A stretch of 64,000 nucleotides of DNA from Candidatus Pyrohabitans jungbluthii (GTDB lineage Archaea > Hydrothermarchaeota > Hydrothermarchaeia > Hydrothermarchaeales > BMS3B): the NCBI GenBank assembly GCA_002010065.2, contig MTMD02000008.1:62001-126000 (forward strand). Direction: 5' to 3'. Made by a program: the position numbers and the translations under genes. The stretch's first letter is position 1. The number at the start of each line of letters is the position of its first letter. Below, piece by piece: positions 1-7,941 of the stretch. The notes below the pieces were generated by a model. The model ran no database searches, was not told the origin of the DNA, and worked only from the letters and a program-made list of their open reading frames with translations.

Positions 1-1
1 C

Positions 2-205
2 ATAGGTGTCCTGCTAACCGGGATGGGGCACGACGGCGCTGCTGGAATGAAAGCCATAAGGGATGCAGGAGGTTTTACAATAGCAGAGGACTCCTCCACA
101 TGCATTGTCTATGGAATGCCAAAAGCTGCTGCAGAACTCGGTGCCGTGAATAAGATTTTACCTCTCCATGACATATCAAAAGAGCTTACCAAGCAGGTGA
201 CGTAG
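2..205 (+). CDS. cheB: Protein-glutamate methylesterase CheB, C-terminal part (cut by window edge)
   Basis: The open frame enters from the left edge and gives 67 residues with the C-terminal signature of CheB: LLTGMGHDGAAGMKAIRDAGG, then a tail containing AEDSSTCIVYGMP. The GMGxDG segment carries the catalytic aspartate of the serine-hydrolase-like methylesterase that removes methyl groups from chemoreceptor glutamates (family knowledge). The stop is four bases before cheA, so the two are almost certainly co-transcribed. The receiver domain expected upstream lies outside the window. Confidence 0.9.
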   Translation: MGVLLTGMGHDGAAGMKAIRDAGGFTIAEDSSTCIVYGMPKAAAELGAVNKILPLHDISKELTKQVT

Positions 206-209
206 GAAA

Positions 210-2021
210 ATGAACACTCAGAAGTATATGGACCTCTTCCTCGAGGAAGCAGGAGAACACCTGCAAAACCTGAATCGCCTACTTATTGAGCTTGAGGCAG
301 ATCCAAGCGATGCAGAAGCAATTAATGAGATTTTCAGATCGGTACACACAATAAAGGGGCTCGCCGCAACTATGGGTTTTGAGAAAATCTCTACGCTCTC
401 CCACCAGCTTGAAAATCTGATAGAGAGTCTGAAAGAAGCTAAGCGAGCCGAGCCTGAGGTAACAGACCTGCTCTTTGAAGGCATTGACCTCCTGGAGGCT
501 ATGCTGAAATCTCCACAAGATGGGGAAGAGTTCACTGACCTGGAGTTTTTCCTTGAAAAGGTAAAAAGGGTCAAAAAGGAAGAAAAAATGGAAAGGAAAA
601 GCCCCTTCCTGGAGCTTATCTCCCCGGGGGCAGGAAAGGCTAACTACGAGCTGAAAATAAGGCTGGAAGAGAGCTGTGCACTGAAATCAGTGCGCGCCTT
701 CACTGTGCTGAAGAGCCTTGCAGAACTCGGTGACATAACTGCCACATTCCCTGACCCTGAAAAACTAGAAAATGAAGAATTTGGGAAAGGCTTTACGGTA
801 CGTCTGCGCTCACAGCGAGTTGAGGAAGAAATCAAGAACAAGGTATTAGCCTTGCCTGAAATAGAGGAGGTAGAGGTTAGAAAGCTTAAGGAAAAGGTGC
901 GAAAAAACCAGAGTATTAGGGTGGGCATAGACACCCTCGACACCCTGATGAATATCACCGGCGAGCTTATTATCAATCGCTCAGTTCTCGAGGAAATTGC
1001 AAAGAAGCATGAGCTGGAAGAACTTAAAGACGCTCTGGAGATGACAAAGAGGCTCACCACTGACCTGCAGTATGTGGTGATGCAGGCAAGGATGGTGCCT
1101 CTGAGCTATGTTTTTAGCACTTTTCCAAGGCTTATAAGAGATATCTCTAAAAAAGAGGGCAAAGAAGTGGATTTCAATATATATGGTGGGGATATCGAGT
1201 TGGACAGAGCTGTTATAGACGAGATCGTTGAGCCAATCGTCCACATTTTAAGAAATGCCGTCTCTCATGGAATTGAGTCTCCAGAAGAAAGGGAGAGGAA
1301 AGGAAAACCGAGGAGAGGCAGGGTGACCCTCTCTGCGGTTAAGGAGAAGGACCACGTTGTGATTTCAGTTGAGGACGACGGAAGTGGCATCGACTTGGAG
1401 AAGGTAAAGGAGACGGCAGTAAACAGAGGGCTTATATCCAGAGAAAAGGCTGCCACGTTGAAGCGCGAGGAGGTTTTAGACCTGCTGTTTCTGCCCGGCT
1501 TCAGCACCGCCAGCGAAGTAACAGAGATTTCTGGAAGAGGCGTTGGGCTGGATGCGGTTAAGAGTCAGATTGAATCCTTGGGCGGTCACATAGAGATTGA
1601 GACATATCAGGGAAAGGGCACAAAGGTTTCTCTGAGGCTGCCAATAACAATGGCAATACTTCAGGCTCTCCTCGTGAGAATAGGCGGCGTAACCTATGGC
1701 GTTCCAATATCCAACGTGCTTCGCGTGCTTGAAAGTACCAGCCTAAGGAAGCTGCACAACAAGCAAGTGATAAAGCTGGATGAGGAGATAATACCTGTGG
1801 TGCATCTGTTCAACGCTAATGAAGAGGGCAGATTTATTGTGGTGCTGGAAAAGGGAAACAAACGCACTGGCGTTACTGTTGATGAAATAGTGGGTATTCA
1901 GGAGGTGGTGCTAAAATCGCTCTCCGGCGCAGCGGCACGCCTTCATGAATTTGCAGGCGGTACCATACTAGGAAATGGAGATGTTGCCCTTATGTTGGAC
2001 GTAGGAAGTATCGTCGAATGA
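210..2021 (+). CDS. cheA: Chemotaxis histidine kinase CheA
   Basis: 603 residues in the normal CheA layout. An N-terminal HPt domain (about 1-105) carries the phospho-accepting His46 in SVHTIKG. A spacer/P2-like region runs from about 140 to 225. The dimerisation helices are at about 235-300. The ATPase domain has its N-box at HILRNAVSHG (Asn349), a G1 box DDGSGID near 389 and a G2 box GRGVGLDAV near 442. A CheW-like domain runs from about 482 to the end. It phosphorylates CheY and CheB in response to chemoreceptors. The ATG follows the cheB stop by four bases. Nothing looks degraded. Confidence 0.96.
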   Translation: MNTQKYMDLFLEEAGEHLQNLNRLLIELEADPSDAEAINEIFRSVHTIKGLAATMGFEKISTLSHQLENLIESLKEAKRAEPEVTDLLFEGIDLLEAMLKSPQDGEEFTDLEFFLEKVKRVKKEEKMERKSPFLELISPGAGKANYELKIRLEESCALKSVRAFTVLKSLAELGDITATFPDPEKLENEEFGKGFTVRLRSQRVEEEIKNKVLALPEIEEVEVRKLKEKVRKNQSIRVGIDTLDTLMNITGELIINRSVLEEIAKKHELEELKDALEMTKRLTTDLQYVVMQARMVPLSYVFSTFPRLIRDISKKEGKEVDFNIYGGDIELDRAVIDEIVEPIVHILRNAVSHGIESPEERERKGKPRRGRVTLSAVKEKDHVVISVEDDGSGIDLEKVKETAVNRGLISREKAATLKREEVLDLLFLPGFSTASEVTEISGRGVGLDAVKSQIESLGGHIEIETYQGKGTKVSLRLPITMAILQALLVRIGGVTYGVPISNVLRVLESTSLRKLHNKQVIKLDEEIIPVVHLFNANEEGRFIVVLEKGNKRTGVTVDEIVGIQEVVLKSLSGAAARLHEFAGGTILGNGDVALMLDVGSIVE

Positions 2022-2030
2022 GGTGGTATC

Positions 2031-2645
2031 TTGGAAATCTATGAGATGACAGAGGAGCAACAGGACGCTTTTAAGGAAATTGGTAACATAGGCGCCGGAC
2101 ATGCCTCTACTGCCCTCTCAGAGATGATAAACAAGAGGGTAACAATGGTCGTGCCCAGGGCATACGTAATCCCCATTCAGCGCGTACCAGAGGTTATAGG
2201 CGGCTATGAGATTCCAATTGTGGGGATATACCTGAGTGTATTTGGAGACATACCAGGAAAGATACTTATTACCCTACCTGAGGAGACCGCCCATTATCTC
2301 GCCTCGGAGCTTTTAGGGGAGGAGAGCTCAGATGGGCTGGTATCTCCTATGGAGCAGTCCGCTCTGGAAGAACTTGGGAATATAATTTCTGGCTCATACC
2401 TCTCTGCCCTTGCAGAATTTTTAGGAAAGCGGTTTATTCCCTCTACGCCTAGCATGGCATACGACATGGCAGGTGCAATAGTTGACCTTCTCATTATCGA
2501 GCTCGGTCAGAAGGTTGACTACGCAGTGACGATAGAGACTCAGTTTATAATATCCTCGCGAAGTCTCTCCGGACAGTTTTTCTTCCTTCTTGATGCTGAC
2601 TCCTACAGAAAAATCCTAGAAAGCATAGGGATGTACCCGAAATGA
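2031..2645 (+). CDS. cheC: CheY-P phosphatase CheC
   Basis: 204 residues with both copies of the CheC/FliY/CheX active-site signature: E16-x2-N19 in KEIGNIGAGHA and E114-x2-N117 in EELGNIISGSY. Having both suggests an active CheY-P phosphatase rather than a degenerate scaffold. The start is a TTG at 2031, chosen because GAGGTG at 2020-2025 lies five bases before it; an ATG at 2046 is the alternative. The reading frame overlaps cheD by the ATGA at 2642-2645, implying translational coupling and fitting the known CheC-CheD complex. Confidence 0.93.
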   Translation: MEIYEMTEEQQDAFKEIGNIGAGHASTALSEMINKRVTMVVPRAYVIPIQRVPEVIGGYEIPIVGIYLSVFGDIPGKILITLPEETAHYLASELLGEESSDGLVSPMEQSALEELGNIISGSYLSALAEFLGKRFIPSTPSMAYDMAGAIVDLLIIELGQKVDYAVTIETQFIISSRSLSGQFFFLLDADSYRKILESIGMYPK

Positions 2646-3109
2646 AGCACAGCGTGGGCATAGGGGAGTACAGGGTAGTTAGGCCGCCTGCGGTACTTGT
2701 AAGCTTGGGCTTAGGCTCCTGTGTGGGCGTGGCTCTTTACGACCCGGAGAGGAAGATCGGCGGTCTGGCTCACGTCATGCTCCCATCCAGCAATGGTACT
2801 GAGAAAATTACAAACCCTGGGAAGTACGCCGACCAGGCGATAAAGCTGATGCTGGAGGAGATGATTAAACGTGGCGCTTCCAAGAGCAGAATAGTAGCGA
2901 AAATCGCCGGCGGAGCGACGATGTTCAAAAACTCCAAAAACTCCATAGGCGAGAGAAACGTTGAAAGTGTTAGAGAAATACTGAAAAAAGAAGGTATAAA
3001 AATAGTAGGTGAAGATACAGGAAAAAATTATGGAAGGAGCGTTGAATTCGATACAGAAACTGGCTTATTACATGTCAGAAGCTTTAAATATGGTGAAACT
3101 GTCCTTTAA
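2642..3109 (+). CDS. cheD: Chemoreceptor glutamine deamidase CheD
   Basis: 155 residues. The catalytic Cys27 (GLGSCVGVAL) and His44 (GLAHVMLP) of the CheD deamidase fold are present, followed by the conserved GGATMF segment. CheD deamidates receptor glutamines and binds CheC, raising its phosphatase activity (family knowledge). The ATG overlaps the end of cheC by four bases, so the pair is coupled in translation. Length is normal for the family. Confidence 0.95.
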   Translation: MKHSVGIGEYRVVRPPAVLVSLGLGSCVGVALYDPERKIGGLAHVMLPSSNGTEKITNPGKYADQAIKLMLEEMIKRGASKSRIVAKIAGGATMFKNSKNSIGERNVESVREILKKEGIKIVGEDTGKNYGRSVEFDTETGLLHVRSFKYGETVL

Positions 3110-3126
3110 TCAGGAGATGATTTGGC

Positions 3127-3945
3127 TTGTCCGGACAGAATAGGTTTTTTGAGTATGCTGGCGACTTTAAAAAGCTTCTCGATGAGATATCAAGAAATAC
3201 TGGTCTGAACTTGGTGGGATACCGGGATTCCTATCTCAAGCGCAGAATCGGAGTGAGAATAAAAGCAAATCGCCTCAAGTCCTATGATGAATATATTGAG
3301 TTTCTCAGGAAAAATCCCTCAGAATATGACAAACTCCTTGACAGACTCACAGTAAACGTAACAGAGTTCTTTCGCAATCCCAGCACCTTCGAAGCTTTCA
3401 GGTCAAAGGTGCTACCTGAACTATCCTCCAAGAGGGAGATAAGGATATGGAGTGCCGGATGTGCCTCCGGGGAAGAGCCCTATTCCATCGCCATAACTGT
3501 TTCTGAGTTTTTTGGGAGAGAGCTTGAAAGGCGTTTTATAAGAATATATGCCACAGATATAGATGGTTTGAGCTTAAGAAGGGCTATTAAAGGAGAATAC
3601 GAAGCTAAGAAGGTGGCTAATGTTGATAGTGATATGTTAAATAAGTATTTTATTAAGACTGGTGAGAAATATATGGTTAAACCAGAAATAAAAAGGATGG
3701 TAATCTTTGAGAAGCAGGACATTCTGAAGAGAAGGTGGATTAATTTCTTTGATGTGGTCTTCTGCAGGAATGTAGCCATCTATTTTTCCCGTGATTCCTT
3801 AGAAATTCTCTACGGAAATTTGTACGATTCCCTGCGCAAAGGTGGCTATCTCATTACCGGAAAGGTGGAATCGCTTGCCGGCGATATAAAAAGCCACTTT
3901 GAGGTGGTGGATAACAGAGAGCACATCTACAGAGCCTTAAAGTGA
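3127..3945 (+). CDS. cheR: Chemotaxis protein methyltransferase CheR
   Basis: 272 residues. The N-terminal helical domain (about 1-75) is followed by VTEFFRNPSTF and the SAM-binding Rossmann fold, with WSAGCASGEEPYS near 112-124 and CRNVAIYF near 218. It methylates receptor glutamates, opposing CheB. The start is TTG 3127, nine bases after GGAGA at 3113-3117; no ATG lies nearby in frame. It is the last gene of the operon and ends 38 bases from the convergent thiDN. No chemoreceptor, CheY or archaellum gene lies in the window. Confidence 0.94.
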   Translation: MSGQNRFFEYAGDFKKLLDEISRNTGLNLVGYRDSYLKRRIGVRIKANRLKSYDEYIEFLRKNPSEYDKLLDRLTVNVTEFFRNPSTFEAFRSKVLPELSSKREIRIWSAGCASGEEPYSIAITVSEFFGRELERRFIRIYATDIDGLSLRRAIKGEYEAKKVANVDSDMLNKYFIKTGEKYMVKPEIKRMVIFEKQDILKRRWINFFDVVFCRNVAIYFSRDSLEILYGNLYDSLRKGGYLITGKVESLAGDIKSHFEVVDNREHIYRALK

Positions 3946-3983
3946 GCCGCTCTTTCCAAGCCGGAGAAAGGAGCATCTACACA

Positions 3984-5297
3984 TTATTTGGCCAGTTCTT
4001 TAAGTATCCTTCTAACCTTTAAAACTATATCCTGTGGATTTTTGCCGAGAAGCCTTATCATAGGTTCCTTCCCCACTGCACCTTCATCATAGATGGCGTC
4101 TGGAAGCTCACCGTGATCCTCTATCGCCTTAAGTGTGCCCCACTCCATGGTACTAACTCCAGGTGGCTCATCATCTCTTGAAAAACTGGCAACCTTAAGT
4201 CCTGTCTCTTCTACCGCCTTTAGCGTCTCAGGGGAATACCTTATGTTTATAGCCGACCTTACGCTTGGGTGTTTGCGTGAAGCTGCGAGCAGAACCCTTG
4301 AGACGTGCTGGGAGGCTGCAAAACCAACGCAACCCGCAATTACAGCTCTACCACCAGCCTTTACTATCCTTCCTCTTATCCCAGCTACATCCTCTGCACC
4401 TTTCGGATTCGGAAGAGAGTAAACAAAGTTTATCCCCACCTCAGGTATCAATCTTTGGAAACCCGGGAGATTCACTACCTCCTCCACAGCCGCTTCTAAA
4501 TCCACAAGCACAGCATGCCTCATCGCTTCCCTTTCTATATTGATGAGCTGATTAAGAATTCGTGCACCCTTTCCTGGAGAATAAGAATACCTTATTGCGT
4601 CTGCAATATATTCCTTAGCCTTCTCTACAGCTTCCTTCAGCTCAAGCCCCTTTGCAAGGTATGCAGTTATAGCTGCGGAATAGGTACACCCAGTCCCATG
4701 ATATCTACCCTTATAGTACTCTGATGAGAACTCGTAAAATTCGCCTTCATGATAGAGTACGTCTACACCCCTGAGATGCCCGCCCTTTACAAGCACAGCC
4801 TTAGTATTTTCTGCAATCCTCAAAGCCGCTTCCCTCGCATCCTCAAGAGAGCGAATTTTTATCCCTGAGAGCACCTCCGCCTCATGTATATTGGGGGTAA
4901 CCAGCGCAGCTTTAGGCAGAAGGTGCTTTTTAAGGGCTTCAACCGCACTGCTCTCCTGCAATTTATCTCCAGATGTGGCCACCATTACAGGGTCAACCAC
5001 AAGGGGGTAATCGCCCACGTTATTAGCCACGAGCTTTATTATTTCCTCTGTGGCGAGCATTCCAGTCTTCGCAGTAGCTATCTCAAAGTCAGCGTGCACA
5101 GCTTCCATTTGCCTTTTAATAAAGCTCTGTGGAAGGTTGTGCACGCCCTCTACGCCCTGTGTATTTTGTGCTGTTACAGAGGTTATTACACTGACCCCAT
5201 GCACCCCAAGAGCGGCGAAGGTTTTGAGGTCTGCCTGAATCCCTGCCCCACCGCCACTATCTGCGCCTGCAATTGTCAGACATGTAACCTTTTTCAT
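3984..5297 (-). CDS. thiDN: Bifunctional HMP-P kinase / thiamine-phosphate synthase ThiDN
   Basis: 437 residues. The first ~260 are ThiD (ribokinase-like hydroxymethylpyrimidine phosphate kinase), with GADSGGGAGIQADLKTF near the N-terminus and VLVKGGH and GTGCTYSAA in the anion-hole region. The last ~165 are ThiN, the archaeal thiamine-phosphate synthase that replaces ThiE, ending in VGKEPMIRLLGKNP. The fusion is a known archaeal arrangement. The ATG is preceded by GAGGTGGAGTT. It is transcribed divergently from the wHTH gene at 5449 and faces cheR convergently. Confidence 0.93.
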   Translation of the reverse strand: MKKVTCLTIAGADSGGGAGIQADLKTFAALGVHGVSVITSVTAQNTQGVEGVHNLPQSFIKRQMEAVHADFEIATAKTGMLATEEIIKLVANNVGDYPLVVDPVMVATSGDKLQESSAVEALKKHLLPKAALVTPNIHEAEVLSGIKIRSLEDAREAALRIAENTKAVLVKGGHLRGVDVLYHEGEFYEFSSEYYKGRYHGTGCTYSAAITAYLAKGLELKEAVEKAKEYIADAIRYSYSPGKGARILNQLINIEREAMRHAVLVDLEAAVEEVVNLPGFQRLIPEVGINFVYSLPNPKGAEDVAGIRGRIVKAGGRAVIAGCVGFAASQHVSRVLLAASRKHPSVRSAINIRYSPETLKAVEETGLKVASFSRDDEPPGVSTMEWGTLKAIEDHGELPDAIYDEGAVGKEPMIRLLGKNPQDIVLKVRRILKELAK

Positions 5298-5397
5298 AAC
5301 TCCACCTCTTAACCTGTTGCATTTTTAATTATTAAAACAATTTTGTAAATTTCAATTTTGTTTTATGGTATAAAAGATTATTGTAAAAGTAGAAAAG

Positions 5398-5405
5398 TTT
5401 ATATA
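5398..5405 (+). promoter_or_regulatory. TATA box of the wHTH regulator gene
   Basis: TTTATATA lies 44 bases before the ATG at 5449, giving a leader of about 20 bases that contains the GAGGTGG ribosome binding site (5436-5442). The surrounding 5330-5430 is very AT-rich and holds AACAATTTTGTAAA at 5336-5349, which recurs with one extra T at 7595-7609. Confidence 0.55.
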
Positions 5406-5448
5406 TCATGAAAAATATATAATACAAGGTATAATGAGGTGGTAAGAA

Positions 5449-5979
5449 ATGGAAGAATTGTTTTTACAAAAAAAGCCAAAAGAGATACTATTTTATCTTA
5501 AAAATCAGACCTCTGCAAATATATCGGAAATCGCGGTTAAAACGAACTCTACATATGCACATTCATTTAATTTGGTAAAGGAGCTAGAGGATCTTGGAAT
5601 AATAATAACAAAAAAGAGAGGGAGGTCAAAGGTTGTAACCCTCACAGAAAAAGGTAGAGAACTTGCTACTCTGCTGGAAGAATTCATCGAGGTGTTGAGA
5701 AGCAAGAAAACCACGTCGCGACGCAGAAAGAGGCATGAGTCAGCTAAAAAAACACCTATCAGTGCTTCGGATAGATTGACTAAATACTATGAAAATTTGA
5801 AGAAAATTTCGGAAAACATAAAAAGCGGTGATATCGACTCACAAAAGTCAAAAATTAAGAGGGTTGTTGGAAGATACCGGCAAATTATAAAGAAGATGAG
5901 GCCCAGAGATGAGAAAGGAAGACAGCTCAGGAAAGCTGCACTGATGGAAATAGAATCCATTTTAAAGAATTTGTCGTGA
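5449..5979 (+). CDS. Winged-helix regulator with basic coiled C-terminus
   Basis: 176 residues. Residues ~8-75 form a MarR/ArsR-like winged helix (PKEILFYLKNQTSANISEIA, then a recognition segment ending VKELEDLGIIITKKRGRSK and the wing VVTLTEKGREL). The remaining ~100 residues are helical and rich in Lys/Arg, without a recognisable ligand domain. GAGGTGG lies seven bases before the ATG. It is followed 48 bases later by the serine recombinase gene, whose promoter holds a perfect dyad, so it may control the recombinase (inference). The AT-rich codon use differs from the GC-richer housekeeping genes around it. Confidence 0.7.
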   Translation: MEELFLQKKPKEILFYLKNQTSANISEIAVKTNSTYAHSFNLVKELEDLGIIITKKRGRSKVVTLTEKGRELATLLEEFIEVLRSKKTTSRRRKRHESAKKTPISASDRLTKYYENLKKISENIKSGDIDSQKSKIKRVVGRYRQIIKKMRPRDEKGRQLRKAALMEIESILKNLS

Positions 5980-6008
5980 TTAACATAAGGGAAAGATATA
6001 TATCAGCA

Positions 6009-6023
6009 ATATTTTGAAAATAT
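6009..6023. promoter_or_regulatory. Palindromic operator at the recombinase start
   Basis: ATATTTT-G-AAAATAT is a perfect 15-base dyad between a TATA-like GATATATATC (5995-6004) and the ATG at 6028. With so short a distance the mRNA is probably leaderless, so the dyad would cover the transcription start and block initiation when bound. The adjacent wHTH protein is the natural candidate ligand; that link is inference. Confidence 0.5.
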
Positions 6024-6027
6024 AACC

Positions 6028-6888
6028 ATGGCCAGAGTGAAAAAGAGAAGCAAAGATGAAAATGTGAAAAAAGTTGCAATATATGTTAGAGTTTCCACTG
6101 AAGACCAAGCAAAAGAAGGTTTCTCGCTAAATGCGCAGCTTGAAAGGCTGCGCAGCTACTGCTCTGCGAGGGGGTGGAAAATTTACAAGGAGTACGTTGA
6201 TGACGGATATTCAGGCAGGTACACCAACAGACCTGCGTATCAGAAGATGCTTGAAGAGATGGACAACTGGGATGTGCTCCTCGTTTTGAAAATGGACAGA
6301 ATTCACAGGAATTCAAGAAATTTCATGGAGATGATGGAACTTCTTAATGAAAACAACAAAGAATTTGTGAGCATGACTGAAAGTCTTGACACCAGCACTG
6401 CAATGGGGCGTTTTGTTATGGACATTATACAGCGCATTGCCCAGCTGGAAAGTGAGCAGATTGGTGAGAGAGTGTACACCGGAATGGAGCAGAAGGCACG
6501 CACACCGGCGGAGCAGCTTGGCCAGGGGAGGCATCCCTACCTAGGGTTTGCCCATCCGTACGGCTACCATTATTCAAATGGAAAGCTCATAGTCAACCCA
6601 AAGGAGGCGAAGTACGTTAGGTTCATCTTTCACGAATATGTAAAGGGAAAGACTCTCGACGAGATATGCAGACAGCTCAATGAGATGGGAGTCCCTACAA
6701 AGAAAGGAGGAAAATGGGCAAAATATACGATTTCAAAGATTTTAAAAAATCCGATTTATGCAGGATATCTCGAATGGAACGGAATTATTAAAAAGAACAA
6801 CCACGAAGCGATAATTGACAAAGAAACATACAATAAAGCACAAAAGATAATTGAGAGTCGAGGGGGTACACCGGTATATATACCCTAG
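6028..6888 (+). CDS. Serine site-specific recombinase, C-terminally short
   Basis: 286 residues. Resolvase/invertase catalytic domain: AIYVRVSTEDQAKEGFS holds the nucleophilic serine, and KMDRIHRNSRNFMEM and SEQIGERV follow. The Recombinase domain (about 170-275) includes GFAHPYGYHY, VRFIFHEYVKGKTLDEI and ISKILKNPIYAGYLEWNG. Large serine recombinases normally continue with a zinc-ribbon and coiled coil (about 450-550 residues in total); here the frame ends just after KAQKIIESRGG, where that part would begin, and I see no zinc-ribbon in the downstream frames. It may be a truncated or a naturally short archaeal form. The catalytic part looks intact. Confidence 0.88.
   Translation: MARVKKRSKDENVKKVAIYVRVSTEDQAKEGFSLNAQLERLRSYCSARGWKIYKEYVDDGYSGRYTNRPAYQKMLEEMDNWDVLLVLKMDRIHRNSRNFMEMMELLNENNKEFVSMTESLDTSTAMGRFVMDIIQRIAQLESEQIGERVYTGMEQKARTPAEQLGQGRHPYLGFAHPYGYHYSNGKLIVNPKEAKYVRFIFHEYVKGKTLDEICRQLNEMGVPTKKGGKWAKYTISKILKNPIYAGYLEWNGIIKKNNHEAIIDKETYNKAQKIIESRGGTPVYIP
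6873..6884. repeat. Perfect 12-bp palindrome at the recombinase 3' end
   Basis: GGTATATATACC is self-complementary and overlaps the last codons of the recombinase, two bases before its TAG. It coincides with the point where similarity to larger recombinases should have continued, so it may mark a recombination or deletion junction. As a coding tail (TPVYIP) it is unlike the rest of the family. Confidence 0.4.
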
Positions 6889-6900
6889 CTCTTAGTCCCG

Positions 6901-6926
6901 GTAAACAACGGTAGACCGTCGTTTAC
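6901..6926. other. 26-bp dyad resembling a serine-recombinase crossover site
   Basis: Twelve-base arms GTAAACAACGGT and ACCGTCGTTTAC (one mismatch) surround a central AG, 12 bases after the recombinase stop. Serine recombinases act on 20-30 bp imperfect dyads with a non-palindromic central dinucleotide, often next to their own gene (established for Hin/Gin and phage integrases). No second copy was seen in the window, so its role as an att or inversion site is inference. Confidence 0.45.
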
Positions 6927-7364
6927 GTATATATAAATAAAACTGTACTGCACAAGCCCCGTATTATCCTACGAGTATTTCACCAAGTTTTGAGTGAAGT
7001 TTTAAACCCAGGATATAGGAACTCACAGTTAATGGAATAGAGAAGATCATGTTTCAAATGGTCCGTCATAACCTCAGCACAAATTTCGCAGAGGAATAAC
7101 TTGGCATAAGTTGGCGTCAAAACCTACAGTTTGTAAATTTTGTACTGTGAATCGAGAGACCCTAGTGACTGGCTGCTCTGGAGCGGTCCCGGAAGACCGC
7201 GTGATTTGCCCTGAGAGCGATTTTTTCACATCAGGGAAGGGTAACGTACCCGGAAAACTGCAGCAATTAAAAATTTTCCCTTTTAGGGTCAATATCCAGT
7301 GGCCTCTGTAGACTGTTTATATATAGTTTTTGTCTTGCTATATAGCAAGTATTGAGGGCGTACT
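6927..7364. other. Non-coding region with several short hairpins
   Basis: No gene with a credible start or family was seen. Hairpins visible are GCGGTC-N6-GACCGC (7183-7200), CCCTGA-N16-TCAGGG just after it, and GGGTA-ACG-TACCC. A TATA-like TATATATAAATA follows the 26-bp dyad. A small structured RNA is possible, but no C/D or H/ACA guide signature is convincing. Confidence 0.3.
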
Positions 7365-7560
7365 AGCTTGTTGTTAAAGAAGGAGCTGCTAGATTCAGTG
7401 CACAGGAAGCCAGATCTGCGATGCCAATAATGGGCAAGTAAAATCCACAGAGATATACCCGTGAAGTATGGGAGTGGGTTGAGAAGAACAGCGGTGAGGA
7501 GAGAGACAACCACAACGTAAGCGCTCTTCCGCAGCCTATCTCCAATGTCATACGCCTTAC
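7365..7560 (-). pseudogene. Decayed fragment of a UbiA-family prenyltransferase gene
   Basis: Read on the minus strand, this DNA matches the C-terminal part of the intact UbiA gene at 31863-32678. One frame gives RKSAYVVVVSLLTAVLLNPLPY (intact copy: RRSAYVASAFLLAAVLLSPLPY). A shifted frame gives GFYLPIIGIAD (intact: VFYLPIVGIAD). A second shift gives FLC..SSFFNNK opposite FLYSLAVLLKKR. Two frameshifts and the absence of the first ~190 codons make this a remnant, either of a second prenyltransferase gene or of a partial duplication. Confidence 0.75.
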
Positions 7561-7573
7561 ACCATCTTTTATT

Positions 7574-7873
7574 ACAATAATGTTTACAAAGTGAAACAAT
7601 TTTTGTAAAAGGTTTCTACCTAATTATATGTTATATAATATATTTTTTACAATATATTTTTAAGCTAAGAACGATGAAATGTTTTACAATAATGTTTGCA
7701 AAATAATGAATATACAGGGAAGAGGTAACAAAAAACTATTGCCTCGGTAAAGATTGGTGATTTAGAAACTCTGCCGGGGTAGCCTAGCCCGGAAAGGCGC
7801 CAGACTCGAGATCTGGTGCTCGCAAGAGCTCAGGGGTTCAAATCCCTTCCCCGGCGCTATAATAATGTTTGCA
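7574..7873 (+). repeat. Three copies of AATAATGTTTRCA around tRNA-Ser
   Basis: Copies lie at 7574-7590 (ACAATAATGTTTACAAA), 7686-7702 (ACAATAATGTTTGCAAA) and 7859-7873 (ATAATAATGTTTGCA). All are in the same orientation, two before and one directly after the tRNA gene. The intervening DNA is extremely AT-rich. They may be regulator binding sites or scars of integration. The AT-rich background makes partial matches easier, but the third copy, next to the GC-rich tRNA, is hard to dismiss. Confidence 0.45.
7773..7856 (+). tRNA. tRNA-Ser(CGA)
   Basis: Acceptor strands GCCGGGG (7773-7779) and CCCCGGC (7849-7855) pair fully, with discriminator G at 7856. The anticodon stem CCAGA/TCTGG encloses the loop CTCGAGA, giving anticodon CGA. 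A long variable arm (GCTC-GCAA-GAGC) marks a class II serine tRNA. The T-loop reads TTCAAAT. No CCA is encoded and there is no intron. It borders the recombinase island, and tRNA genes are common integration sites. Confidence 0.95.
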
Positions 7874-7941
7874 TTATACTCTAGGGTAATGTATGCACCA
7901 CTTTTTTATATTCCCTCACCTCAATAAGTAGCGGTGATTGT

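Noticed and set aside
6028-6888. IS607-type transposase
   Set aside because: IS607 TnpA is about 200 residues with an N-terminal MerR-like helix and accompanies TnpB; here the catalytic domain is N-terminal, followed by a Recombinase domain, and no TnpB is present.
7111-7311. A 66-codon frame between the recombinase and tRNA-Ser
   Set aside because: No ribosome site and no similarity; it crosses several hairpins and is probably chance.
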